Source: Pseudopedobacter beijingensis (GTDB lineage Bacteria > Bacteroidota > Bacteroidia > Sphingobacteriales > Sphingobacteriaceae). Taken from it: a stretch of 64,000 nucleotides of DNA. The notes under the pieces are model-generated. The model saw only the letters and a list, made by a program, of their open reading frames with translations. It was not told the origin of the DNA and searched no databases. A program made the translations under genes and the position numbers. Location: the NCBI RefSeq assembly GCF_042678145.1, contig NZ_JBHUDG010000003.1:1-64000 (forward strand), written 5' to 3'. Positions 44,543 to 52,675 of this stretch are shown one piece after another (positions within the stretch are counted from its first letter, which is position 1; every line of letters starts with the position of its first letter).

Positions 44543-44574
44543 CAAATCTAAGATTTCATTTTGCTAAAAGCAAA
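44543..44574 (-). promoter_or_regulatory. thr operon promoter
   Basis: On the minus strand TTTG (44574-44571), exactly 20 bp of spacer, and TAGATTTG (44550-44543) match the Bacteroidota TTTG-N20-TAnnTTTG consensus perfectly. Transcription would start near 44536, about 27 bases before the leader peptide. Confidence 0.8.
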
Positions 44575-44727
44575 CATTTTTGAATTTTATCGTTTTTCAG
44601 GAAACAAACAAACTTATCTGATTGACTATAATCATTCATCATCAAATTATTATACAACAGACAGCTCTTGCTTTTAATTCTTTTTTTTTAACTTAAACCT
44701 TCATCTAACCGAATCACAACATCGCAT

Positions 44728-45300
44728 ATGGCTAAATCTACAACAAACAAGCAAGAAGTCATTATCACAGAAGACATTATCCTTAATAAAATATATTATA
44801 TAAGAGGACAAAAGGTAATGCTAGATACAGATCTAGCAGAACTTTACGGAGTAGAAACTAAACGATTAAAAGAACAAGTGCGCAGAAACATTAATCGCTT
44901 CCCTTCTCATTTTATGATGGAGCTTACAAGAGAAGAGTATAATAATGTTTTAAGGTCGCATTTTGCGACCTTAAAACATGGCAGTTATTCAAAGTACCTT
45001 CCATTTGCCTTTACAGAACATGGTCTGCTCATGCTTTCTAATGTATTAAGAAGTGAGCAGGCTATTAATATGAGTATTAAAATCATAGACGTTTTTGTTA
45101 AAATGCGAGAAATGTTAAACAACAATATAGAACTCAAGCTGGAAATTGAACAGATCAAAAACATCATTTCTTTACAAAACAAAAGACAGGATAATCAGGA
45201 CAAAAACATAGAATTAGTATTTCAATACTTGGATGAGTTAACAGAAAGGAAAGAGCGGTCTCCACAGGAAAGAAAAAAAATCGGGTATAAAGAATGGTAA
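44728..45300 (+). CDS. ORF6N-domain protein
   Basis: This 190-residue protein carries the ORF6N domain of phage antirepressor-like proteins at about 14-100: YYIRGQKVMLDTDLAELYGVETKRLKEQVRRN, FPSHFMMELTREEY and YLPFAFTEHGLLMLSNVL. A helical tail follows with a coiled-coil-like region (about 125-180) rich in K/E/N. ORF6N proteins occur in prophages and mobile regions and also alone on chromosomes. The coding sequence contains a perfect 14-bp hairpin at 44947-44977. A decayed YafQ-type toxin follows immediately, pointing to a former mobile module. Confidence 0.85.
   Translation: MAKSTTNKQEVIITEDIILNKIYYIRGQKVMLDTDLAELYGVETKRLKEQVRRNINRFPSHFMMELTREEYNNVLRSHFATLKHGSYSKYLPFAFTEHGLLMLSNVLRSEQAINMSIKIIDVFVKMREMLNNNIELKLEIEQIKNIISLQNKRQDNQDKNIELVFQYLDELTERKERSPQERKKIGYKEW
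44947..44977. repeat. Perfect 14-bp inverted repeat with 3-nt loop inside the ORF6N gene
   Basis: GTTTTAAGGTCGCA (44947-44960) is exactly complementary to 44964-44977, separated only by TTT. The codons spell NVLRSHFATLKH. A hairpin this tight inside a coding sequence may have a regulatory or recombination role. Confidence 0.9.
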
Positions 45301-45340
45301 GAAAATCTTGCACTACTATTACAACAATAGCACAACTAAT

Positions 45341-45521
45341 TTACCTGAAGACACTCTAAAGCATCTTAGAAAAGAAGAGAAACTTCCTCCCAAATACAAA
45401 CCCCATTTCTTTTAAAGATATATGGGAATGTCACATCCAACCAGATTGGTTGCCGATATGGAAACGAAACCATAAAACTTATTCTCTGATTAGAATAAGT
45501 AAGCATCCAGATCTTTTTTAA
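45341..45521 (+). pseudogene. Frameshifted YafQ/RelE-type toxin remnant
   Basis: In one frame 45341-45412 encodes LRKEEKLPPKYKPHFF and then stops. In the next frame, from about 45405, it continues with KDIWECHIQPDWLPIW, SLIRISKHPDLF and stops at 45521. These match successive parts of YafQ-family mRNA endonucleases (LPPKYRDHAL, ECHIEPDWLLIY, LVRTGSHSDLF). One frameshift separates them and the N-terminus is weak. The toxin is therefore inactivated. It lies 40 bp downstream of the ORF6N gene, which may once have been linked to it. Confidence 0.75.
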
Positions 45522-45586
45522 GAATATATAATTATAGCATAAAGTTTTAAATACCTCATTTCACTTTTTCAGTATCTTTACCCACA

Positions 45587-46507
45587 ATGCAGGGATTAGT
45601 CACAAAATCAACCGGAAGCTGGTATAGCGTAGCTGCTGAGAACGGCGAACATTACGAATGTAGAATTAAAGGAAAGCTAAGAATCAAAGGAATTGTAAGC
45701 ACCAATCCTGTGGCTGTGGGCGATATTGTGACGTTTGAACTAGAACCCGATCAGGAAACAGGTGTTATCAGTAAAATTGAACCTCGTAAAAATTACATCA
45801 TTCGTAAATCAATCAACCTATCTAAACAGGCACATATCATTGCTGCCAATATGGATCAGGCATTTCTGGTGGTTACTTTGGCTTCTCCAAGGACTTCTTT
45901 GGGTTTTATCGATCGTTTTTTGGTTACTGCAGAAGCTTACCACATCCCGGCAATTCTTATTTTTAACAAATTAGATTTATTCAGTGATGAAGGCCTGGAT
46001 ATTCTGGAAGATTTCATGTCTATTTACGAAAACATTGGCTACGCTTGCTATGCGGTATCAGCAAATGATGGTTTCAATATTGAGATTATTGAAAACCTCC
46101 TGAAAGATAAAACGACTCTATTCTCTGGTCATTCCGGTGTTGGAAAATCGAGCTTAATTAACCGGATAATTCCGGATATAGCCATTAAAACCGGAGAAAT
46201 TTCTGACTGGAGCGACAGCGGAAAACATACTACAACTTTTGCCGAGATGTACAATTTGCCTTTTGGAGGAAAGCTGATTGACACACCGGGCATCAGAGAA
46301 CTTGGTATTTTCGATATAGACAAAAAACAACTGGCACATTATTTTCCCGAGTTTAGAGAACGTATGCATGATTGCAAATTCAACAATTGCGTACACATTA
46401 ACGAACCTGGTTGTGCTGTTTTAAAAGCTTTAGATGAAGGCGAAATAGAACCTTCCAGATATGATAGTTATTTGAGTATTTACAACGGAAACGAAACCAG
46501 GAATTAA
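45587..46507 (+). CDS. rsgA: Ribosome small-subunit-dependent GTPase A
   Basis: The 306-residue circularly permuted GTPase assists late 30S ribosome assembly. An N-terminal OB fold (GLVTKSTGSWYSV) comes first. The GTPase motifs appear in permuted order, with G4 NKLDL before the P-loop GHSGVGKSSL and DTPG. A zinc knuckle ends the domain (HDCKFNNCVHINEPGC). Length fits the family. dtd follows 52 bp downstream on the same strand. Confidence 0.96.
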   Translation: MQGLVTKSTGSWYSVAAENGEHYECRIKGKLRIKGIVSTNPVAVGDIVTFELEPDQETGVISKIEPRKNYIIRKSINLSKQAHIIAANMDQAFLVVTLASPRTSLGFIDRFLVTAEAYHIPAILIFNKLDLFSDEGLDILEDFMSIYENIGYACYAVSANDGFNIEIIENLLKDKTTLFSGHSGVGKSSLINRIIPDIAIKTGEISDWSDSGKHTTTFAEMYNLPFGGKLIDTPGIRELGIFDIDKKQLAHYFPEFRERMHDCKFNNCVHINEPGCAVLKALDEGEIEPSRYDSYLSIYNGNETRN

Positions 46508-46559
46508 GAAAAACCGGAAGTCCGACGAAATAACTCAGACAACAATAACGAAAATAAAT

Positions 46560-47018
46560 ATGAGAGCAGTTATACAACGTGTTTCAGAGGCATCTTGTAA
46601 AGTTGAGGGAGAAATTACCGGGGCAATTGAAAACGGTTTTCTGGTATTGTTAGGAATTTCTGAAGAAGATACGGAAGAGGATGTAAAATGGCTGGCCACA
46701 AAAATTGCTAATATGCGTATTTTTGGAGATGAGAATGGACTGATGAACAAATCTATTGCAGATATAAAGGGAAGAATACTCCTAATCTCTCAGTTCACAT
46801 TATTCGCCCAAACAAAAAAGGGAAATCGCCCAAGTTTTATTAAAGCTGCCAAACCCGACAAGGCTATTCCTCTGTATGAAAAAATGATTACAGCGCTTTC
46901 TGCTTTAACGGAAACAAAAATAGAAACAGGAATATTTGGTGCCGACATGAAAATTTCGTTAACAAATGACGGCCCTGTAACCATTGTTATGGATACTGCA
47001 GATAAAGAAAACCACTGA
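46560..47018 (+). CDS. dtd: D-aminoacyl-tRNA deacylase
   Basis: The 152-residue enzyme removes D-amino acids (or glycine) from misacylated tRNA. N-terminal MRAVIQRVSEASCKV, the SQFTLFA motif, GNRPSF (instead of the usual GxRPSF) and the C-terminal TNDGPVTIVMD form the DTD active site. Length is typical. It pairs with rsgA as translation-quality genes in one likely transcript. Confidence 0.95.
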   Translation: MRAVIQRVSEASCKVEGEITGAIENGFLVLLGISEEDTEEDVKWLATKIANMRIFGDENGLMNKSIADIKGRILLISQFTLFAQTKKGNRPSFIKAAKPDKAIPLYEKMITALSALTETKIETGIFGADMKISLTNDGPVTIVMDTADKENH

Positions 47019-47036
47019 TTTTATTTTGAACTACTA

Positions 47037-47052
47037 TTGGTTAATTAACCAA
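47037..47052. repeat. Perfect 16-bp palindrome TTGGTTAATTAACCAA
   Basis: The palindrome has no loop and lies 19 bp after the dtd stop, between convergent genes. A second weaker inverted pair, ATAGTTT/AAACTAT (47054-47060 with 47073-47079), follows. Together they may help end dtd transcription or bind a protein. Confidence 0.55.
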
Positions 47053-47092
47053 TATAGTTTAGTTCTTAAACCAAACTATCAGGTCAAATAAA

Positions 47093-47122
47093 AAGCCCCC
47101 GTTTAATTCTTCCCGGGAGCTT
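47093..47122 (-). terminator. Terminator after the T9SS-secreted protein gene
   Basis: On the minus strand AAGCTCCCG (47122-47114) and CGGGGGCTT (47101-47093) form a 9-bp stem with one G-U pair, followed by TTTTATTT. It lies 57 bp past the stop of the gene at 47179-48510. Confidence 0.8.
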
Positions 47123-47178
47123 CGAGTCCAAATTTCAAAAACAACATATCATTATTTGGTTTTACCCCATGCAATCTG

Positions 47179-48510
47179 TTATTTTTTTATGAAAGGTGCA
47201 TATAACTCTTTTTCTCCGTCTTTTACTGTAATTATGTAATAACCTACCGGGATAGACAAAACATCTATTTGTTTATCTGACAAACTAACCCCAGCTGCTA
47301 TTTTTTCGGAAACAACTTTTTCTCCTTTAATGTTTACAATATTTAGCTCAGCTTCTGATGCTAACGAAACTGTATAGTTTAATCGTAAATAATCTGTAGC
47401 AGGGTTTGGATACACACTTAATTTCAACTGTTTTTTGTTATCAACGGATATTGTTTTACTATAGGTGTATTTTCCGTCTTCGTCTAACTGCTTTAACCTA
47501 TAATAGGCTACACCAACTACAGCTTCTTTATCTATAAAACTATAGGAATTTACCCCTGCTCTGTTTTTTGCAGGCACACTAGCTATGGTTTCAAATGATG
47601 CTCCATCTGTATTTTTTTCTACCTCAAAGGATTGGGTATTTACTTCATTTACGGTTTCCCAATTTAGAGTTACCTGTCTCGAAGCTTTTTCCTGTTGTGC
47701 TGAAAAAGAAATAAAATTTAAAGGCAAAGCACCGTTTCTTATAATTGCAACTGTTGGCGTTGCTCCTGATAAATTTACCGTTATGGTGTACAAACCTTCG
47801 GTAGCTGCATTAATATGCCATTTGGGATCGACCCCGCCGTTAAGAAGAAATTGTGCCTCAGTAAGTCCTAAGTCTTGTTCATCTGTCATGGGATGTATCC
47901 ATTCATACTTCTGATTAAACGTAAGATTAGTTGCAATTTTAAATTCTCCATCACCAGCACCGTCTTTAACTAAATTCCCTGTCCAAGTAAATATTGCAGC
48001 ATTACCTGGATCAACAGTCATACTGGTTGCATTTTCAACAGGCCATCCCCCCGGAGTTGCGCTACCAACCAAATATAAATTTGGGTAATAATTAAGTTTT
48101 TCAAAACTGATAGCCATGGTTTCTACATTTATTATAATCTTGTAGATTCCTTCATCTTCTGTTGCTGTTATTCTCCATGTATTGTCAGCTTCAGGAAACC
48201 AGTTTTGTGTAATAATGTGACCGGTATTGCTAATAGCTTGACTTGCAGTTGTTGGTACAATCCAGTCACCAATATTCCAATCAATATCATCTTCTGTATG
48301 AAATTTAAAGCTCCCTTGCTTTAAGGGACCTATATAAGTAAAAATTTTAGTATTGGATGGAGATTTCACCATAGCGATTCCTTTTGCATCAGGCCATCCG
48401 TAAAAGGTCGCATCTCCAACAATTCCTAAATGACCATAATCTGCCGCTTTTACCTGAAAAGACAGTGCAAAGGGCATTAACAATGCTATAAAAAGTATTT
48501 TTTTGTTCAT
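47179..48510 (-). CDS. T9SS-sorted protein with two SusE/F-like starch-binding domains
   Basis: The 443-residue protein has a signal peptide (ending QVKA). Two SusE/SusF-type beta domains follow: about 25-135 with GDATFYGWPDAKGIAMV, and about 135-255 with YLVGSATPGGWPVENATSM and EFKIATN. A fibronectin-like region of about 265-355 comes next. A C-terminal Por/T9SS sorting domain ends the chain (LKLSVYPNPATDYLRLNY ... YIITVKDGEKELY). It probably helps hold alpha-glucan at the cell surface or is released. It follows the polysaccharide locus after a terminator-like hairpin, so expression may differ. The domain boundaries are by eye. Confidence 0.8.
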   Translation of the reverse strand: MNKKILFIALLMPFALSFQVKAADYGHLGIVGDATFYGWPDAKGIAMVKSPSNTKIFTYIGPLKQGSFKFHTEDDIDWNIGDWIVPTTASQAISNTGHIITQNWFPEADNTWRITATEDEGIYKIIINVETMAISFEKLNYYPNLYLVGSATPGGWPVENATSMTVDPGNAAIFTWTGNLVKDGAGDGEFKIATNLTFNQKYEWIHPMTDEQDLGLTEAQFLLNGGVDPKWHINAATEGLYTITVNLSGATPTVAIIRNGALPLNFISFSAQQEKASRQVTLNWETVNEVNTQSFEVEKNTDGASFETIASVPAKNRAGVNSYSFIDKEAVVGVAYYRLKQLDEDGKYTYSKTISVDNKKQLKLSVYPNPATDYLRLNYTVSLASEAELNIVNIKGEKVVSEKIAAGVSLSDKQIDVLSIPVGYYIITVKDGEKELYAPFIKK

Positions 48511-48674
48511 AATGGTATTTTTAATAAATAATTTTAGTTACTAAAAGCTTGTTTAAACAATAATTATAAACAACCTGGTTGTTTTATAATCTGATTAACA
48601 TTTATATTTCACTTCCCCTCCTTTCTTATTAAAGCTCAAAATAGCTCAACCTCTATAAATTCAAAAAGAGACCT

Positions 48675-48703
48675 AAAGTGACTGTAAAAACACCAGCCAC
48701 TTT
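48675..48703 (-). terminator. Hairpin after the large GH13 lipoprotein gene
   Basis: On the minus strand AAAGTGGCTG (48703-48694) pairs with CAGTCACTTT (48684-48675) with one G-U, loop GTGTTTTTA. It is followed by AGGTCTCTTTTTG. It likely ends or attenuates the Sus-type operon before the T9SS gene. Confidence 0.65.
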
Positions 48704-48715
48704 AAGTCATTTATT

Positions 48716-51313
48716 TTAATTCATTTCCTTTTTTGACAGGATATAATATTCACCTGGCTGCAGGGTTACCGGATAATTATAGGTAGCATTTACCCTCTGC
48801 TTGGTCAGGTAATTAATCCATTCTCCTTGTTCAGGGAAATCAATGGTTGCTGACTGTTGAGTAACATCAAAGTTTCCATATACGACCATTTTATTAGTCG
48901 CAGATGTAAGTATAATTTGTTTAATAGCTCCTCCGGTATGCTGAGTTATATAATTTGTTCTGCTAATAACCTCATTACTTGTTTTCATCTTAATAAACTT
49001 CGAAAAATTATTGTACAAAGCTTTTCTATTGGTATCTCCAAAGTAATTCCAGAGAATAGGCTTTTCTCCGGTTCTTCCATTTCTATCAATTTCAATATCA
49101 TAGCCTAACTCTCCAAACTGCCACAACATTTTTGGCCCTGGTACAGCCATTAGAAATGCCATTGCCATTTCTTGTCTTTTTAGTGCTGTTGCTAAGTTTT
49201 TGACATTATAAGATCCCGATGTTTTTCCGTATTGCAGGTTTCTGTACATCATCCGTTCCTCGTCATGACTTTCCATATAAGTTACCAAATTCTCAGAAGA
49301 TGCAAAACCATGCGAAGTGTGAAAAGCTCTGTCAAAACTCGATTCATTTATATGCCCCATTGAGGCCTGACTAAAATTATGATTCAAGTTATTCCATAAC
49401 ATCATACCTTCAGCTGCTAGTTCTTTTTCTTCACTATCTTCTGCAAAATGTTCTAGTATAACATAGAAATCATTTCCTGCAATTGATTTTATATAGTTGT
49501 TATAGTCTTTCCAGATGGCTATTCTGCTGGCATCATATTTGGACCATTCACCAACATTAGATCCTGTGTTTTTTTGCGTAAACCCTTTGGATAAATCAAA
49601 CCTAAAACCATCTATTTTATATTCTTCTATCCAAAACTTCACTACATTTTTCACGAATCTTCTGGTATCCGAACTTTCGTGGTTGAAATCATAACCTACA
49701 TTATATGGATGTGTAGCGTCTTGATTAAACCATATATTTTGTGCATTAGGTTTGCTGTTAATGGCGTCAAAATACATTTTCACCATCGGAGATTCTCCAA
49801 ATGAATGGTTTAACACCATATCTATAACCACAGCAATTCCATTTTTATGACAAACATCAATAAACTCTTTTAACGCTTTTTTTGTTCCATAATATTTATC
49901 TGCTGCAAAATAGAAGGACGGATTATATCCCCAACTGGAATTACCTTCAAACTCATTAACAGGCATTAATTCAATAGCGTTGATACCTAAATCTTTGAAG
50001 TAACCTATCTTTTCAATCAACGCTTCATAATTCCTTTTTTCATGAAAATCGCGAACCAATAGCTCATAAATAACCAAGTCATTTTTTTGAGGTCTTGTAA
50101 ACGTACCGCTTGTCCATGAAAAATCATCTGCTTTTGTATTAAAGACACTCACTGTTCCTGTGGTTTTACCTGACGGATAACTTTTTAAGTTTGGATATGT
50201 TGCGGTTGAAATATATTGATCGTTATACGGATCTAATATTTTTTCGGTATACGGATCTGCTACTGCTATATTTCCGTCTATCTTAAACTGATACCCATAT
50301 TCTTTATTTAATTCCAGATTATCTAACCGTATCCACCAAAAGTTTCCATCGGGAGTTTTTTTCATAAAATACTCGCTACTTGGGCGCCAGTCATTAAAGT
50401 CTCCTATCAAATAAACATTTTGCTTTTTGGGAGCATATAAGGTAATTAATGCCGATGTTCCTCCGTTTAATAAAACAACCCCTTCTTTGGCTTCGATAGG
50501 CAGAGCTTCTACAACCACGTCGCTATTAATTACGAAATAAAACACAGCCGAACTGGTTTCAGAACCATCATTTGCCTCCAATATAACTTCATAGTTACCT
50601 GCCTGCTCTACCTTATATTTCGCTTGTAAGGTTTCGGAATTGCTTACTGATGTTATTAAGTCTCCGTTTATCTTTAATGAAAGTGTTGCTTTTTTAGAGC
50701 TTACTCCATCAATAAGTAGTTCCTGTCCTACATCACTGATTTTTATAATAGGTCTAGGCTCGCTCAAAGGCTCCATTTCTGGATTTAAAAACCTCACATT
50801 CAACTTATTGGACTCAAAGAACGGAAGATAAATGTCTGAACCATCCGCATTTCTACCCACGATATCACCGCTTGCATTTTTAAATACCATGGCTAATTTC
50901 AGAATAACTTCTCCTGCAGGAACCTGCAAAAATTCTCTTGGATTTAGTTTAAACTCAAATTTAGAGTCTTCTTTTGGAGTTAATCTTGTGTTCTCTACTG
51001 CTACTTCCCATCCATTTTTCACATACTTCCAATCTGTATCATTTGTACTTTTATTGGTAATTACTCCAATGTGCACAAACACCTCACTAGCTCCTCTTAA
51101 AGCTCCATTACCTTGTTCTAAATCTACAACAAAGGTTAACTCCTCACTCCCTGACGGAAAATGTGGCTCATAGGTTAATAAGGCTTTCTGTTCTACCGGA
51201 GAACCTGACTTCGAGTTTTTATCTTCAAAATACTCTCTTGTTAGTTCCTTTTTTGTGCAAGAAATACCTAAAAACAATGGTATTAAAAGCGCATATAAAA
51301 ATCTATTTTTCAT
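48716..51313 (-). CDS. GH13 alpha-amylase/pullulanase-like lipoprotein
   Basis: The 865-residue surface lipoprotein (signal LIPLFLGISC, Cys19) has N-terminal beta domains (about 45-280) and a CBM48-like domain (about 290-370, VYLIGDFNDWRPSSEYFMKK). A GH13 catalytic barrel of about 410-770 follows. Region I is VVIDMVLNHS, region II DGFRFDLSKGF (nucleophile Asp), region III VILEHFAE (acid Glu) and region IV ESHDEERM. A C-terminal beta domain completes it. It should cleave alpha-1,4 or alpha-1,6 links of starch-type glucans at the surface. The gene follows the MFS gene by 27 bp in the same operon. Confidence 0.9.
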   Translation of the reverse strand: MKNRFLYALLIPLFLGISCTKKELTREYFEDKNSKSGSPVEQKALLTYEPHFPSGSEELTFVVDLEQGNGALRGASEVFVHIGVITNKSTNDTDWKYVKNGWEVAVENTRLTPKEDSKFEFKLNPREFLQVPAGEVILKLAMVFKNASGDIVGRNADGSDIYLPFFESNKLNVRFLNPEMEPLSEPRPIIKISDVGQELLIDGVSSKKATLSLKINGDLITSVSNSETLQAKYKVEQAGNYEVILEANDGSETSSAVFYFVINSDVVVEALPIEAKEGVVLLNGGTSALITLYAPKKQNVYLIGDFNDWRPSSEYFMKKTPDGNFWWIRLDNLELNKEYGYQFKIDGNIAVADPYTEKILDPYNDQYISTATYPNLKSYPSGKTTGTVSVFNTKADDFSWTSGTFTRPQKNDLVIYELLVRDFHEKRNYEALIEKIGYFKDLGINAIELMPVNEFEGNSSWGYNPSFYFAADKYYGTKKALKEFIDVCHKNGIAVVIDMVLNHSFGESPMVKMYFDAINSKPNAQNIWFNQDATHPYNVGYDFNHESSDTRRFVKNVVKFWIEEYKIDGFRFDLSKGFTQKNTGSNVGEWSKYDASRIAIWKDYNNYIKSIAGNDFYVILEHFAEDSEEKELAAEGMMLWNNLNHNFSQASMGHINESSFDRAFHTSHGFASSENLVTYMESHDEERMMYRNLQYGKTSGSYNVKNLATALKRQEMAMAFLMAVPGPKMLWQFGELGYDIEIDRNGRTGEKPILWNYFGDTNRKALYNNFSKFIKMKTSNEVISRTNYITQHTGGAIKQIILTSATNKMVVYGNFDVTQQSATIDFPEQGEWINYLTKQRVNATYNYPVTLQPGEYYILSKKEMN

Positions 51314-51340
51314 TTTTTATATTTTTTAATTTAAAAACTA

Positions 51341-52675
51341 TTAATCAACCTTTACATCTTTTATATAAAGCACAGAAATGGCTCCTAAAATCATAGCTAT
51401 TCCAGCAATAACAATAGCATATATAGCCTCTCCGTTGTATATTTCTTTAACTACCAATCCTCCAAAAAAGCCGTTTATTATTTGTGGAAGTGTAATGAAA
51501 AAATTAAAAATCCCCATATAAACCCCCATTTTCCTTGCCGGCAAAAAATCGGACAACATTGCATAAGGCATAGATAATATGCTCCCCCAAGCTAAGCCTA
51601 CGCCTATCATAGAGAATATTAAATGCATAGGATCTTGAATAAAATAGATAGATATTAACCCTGCGCCTCCTGCAAGTAAAGAAACCGCATGAGCTATTTT
51701 TTTACTTGTTTTTTTAGCAATAAAAGGCAGCACAATAGCGTATAAAGCAGATACTCCGTTGTATATTCCAAATAAAATACCTACCCAGTTTCCTGCATCT
51801 GCAAAATTTACTGATGATGTATCACCTACTTTAACGTTGTATATATGCTGTGAAATTGCCGGAGTTGTAAAAACCCACATTGAAAACAATGCAAACCAAG
51901 AAAAAAACTGTACCAGCCCTAACTGTTTCATAGTAGCTGGCATATTAGCAAAGTCTTTAAAAATAGAAAGTATTCCTTCTTTTTTATGTTCGGTATACTC
52001 TTCTTGTTCGAATTTAGCCATTTCTTGTGGCGAGTATTCCTTAGTAAAAAACACAGTCCACAAAATGGTAAATATTAATACCGCAGCACCAGTATAAAAA
52101 GAATAGACTACATTATCTGGTATATGCCCTTCTGGTGCTGTTTTTGAAATCCCTAAGTATTCTGCAAAAACATAGGGCAACAACGATCCTATTACAGCAC
52201 CAATACCGATGAGAAAAGTTTGCATAGAAAAACCCGCACTTCTTTGTTCTGTTGGCAATTTATCGGCAACCAAAGCCCTGAAAGGTTCCATTGCTACATT
52301 TATAGACGCATCCATAATCATCAATAAACCTGCACCAATAAGCATTGGCGATAAAACAGAGGTAAGTACTGCCGAGTTTGGCATCAATATTAGAGTCATT
52401 GCAGTCAAAATTGCGCCAACTAAAAAGAAAGGTCTTCTTCTTCCTAATTTGGTCCAAGTTTGATCGCTATAATAACCTATAATGGGTTGCACAATCATAC
52501 CTGTTAACGGAGCTGCTAACCAAAACAAAGAAAGATGTCCTACATCGGCACCAAAGGTCTGCAATATGCGTGATGCATTACTGTTCTGAAGAGCCAATCC
52601 AAATTGAATCCCCAAAAAGCCAAAACTCATATTAAATATTTGCCAGAAAGAGAGATTTGGTTTTACTATTTTCAT
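51341..52675 (-). CDS. MFS transporter (maltose/oligosaccharide importer, SLC45-like)
   Basis: The 444-residue protein has 12 hydrophobic helices and the MFS signature GYYSDQTWTKLGRRRPF (cytoplasmic loop 2-3). It resembles MFS sugar importers in Bacteroidota alpha-glucan loci. It would move maltose or small glucans across the inner membrane for cytoplasmic phosphorolysis. The ATG overlaps the amylase stop by 4 bp (ATGA), tying import to hydrolysis. Substrate is inferred from the neighbours. Confidence 0.88.
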   Translation of the reverse strand: MKIVKPNLSFWQIFNMSFGFLGIQFGLALQNSNASRILQTFGADVGHLSLFWLAAPLTGMIVQPIIGYYSDQTWTKLGRRRPFFLVGAILTAMTLILMPNSAVLTSVLSPMLIGAGLLMIMDASINVAMEPFRALVADKLPTEQRSAGFSMQTFLIGIGAVIGSLLPYVFAEYLGISKTAPEGHIPDNVVYSFYTGAAVLIFTILWTVFFTKEYSPQEMAKFEQEEYTEHKKEGILSIFKDFANMPATMKQLGLVQFFSWFALFSMWVFTTPAISQHIYNVKVGDTSSVNFADAGNWVGILFGIYNGVSALYAIVLPFIAKKTSKKIAHAVSLLAGGAGLISIYFIQDPMHLIFSMIGVGLAWGSILSMPYAMLSDFLPARKMGVYMGIFNFFITLPQIINGFFGGLVVKEIYNGEAIYAIVIAGIAMILGAISVLYIKDVKVD

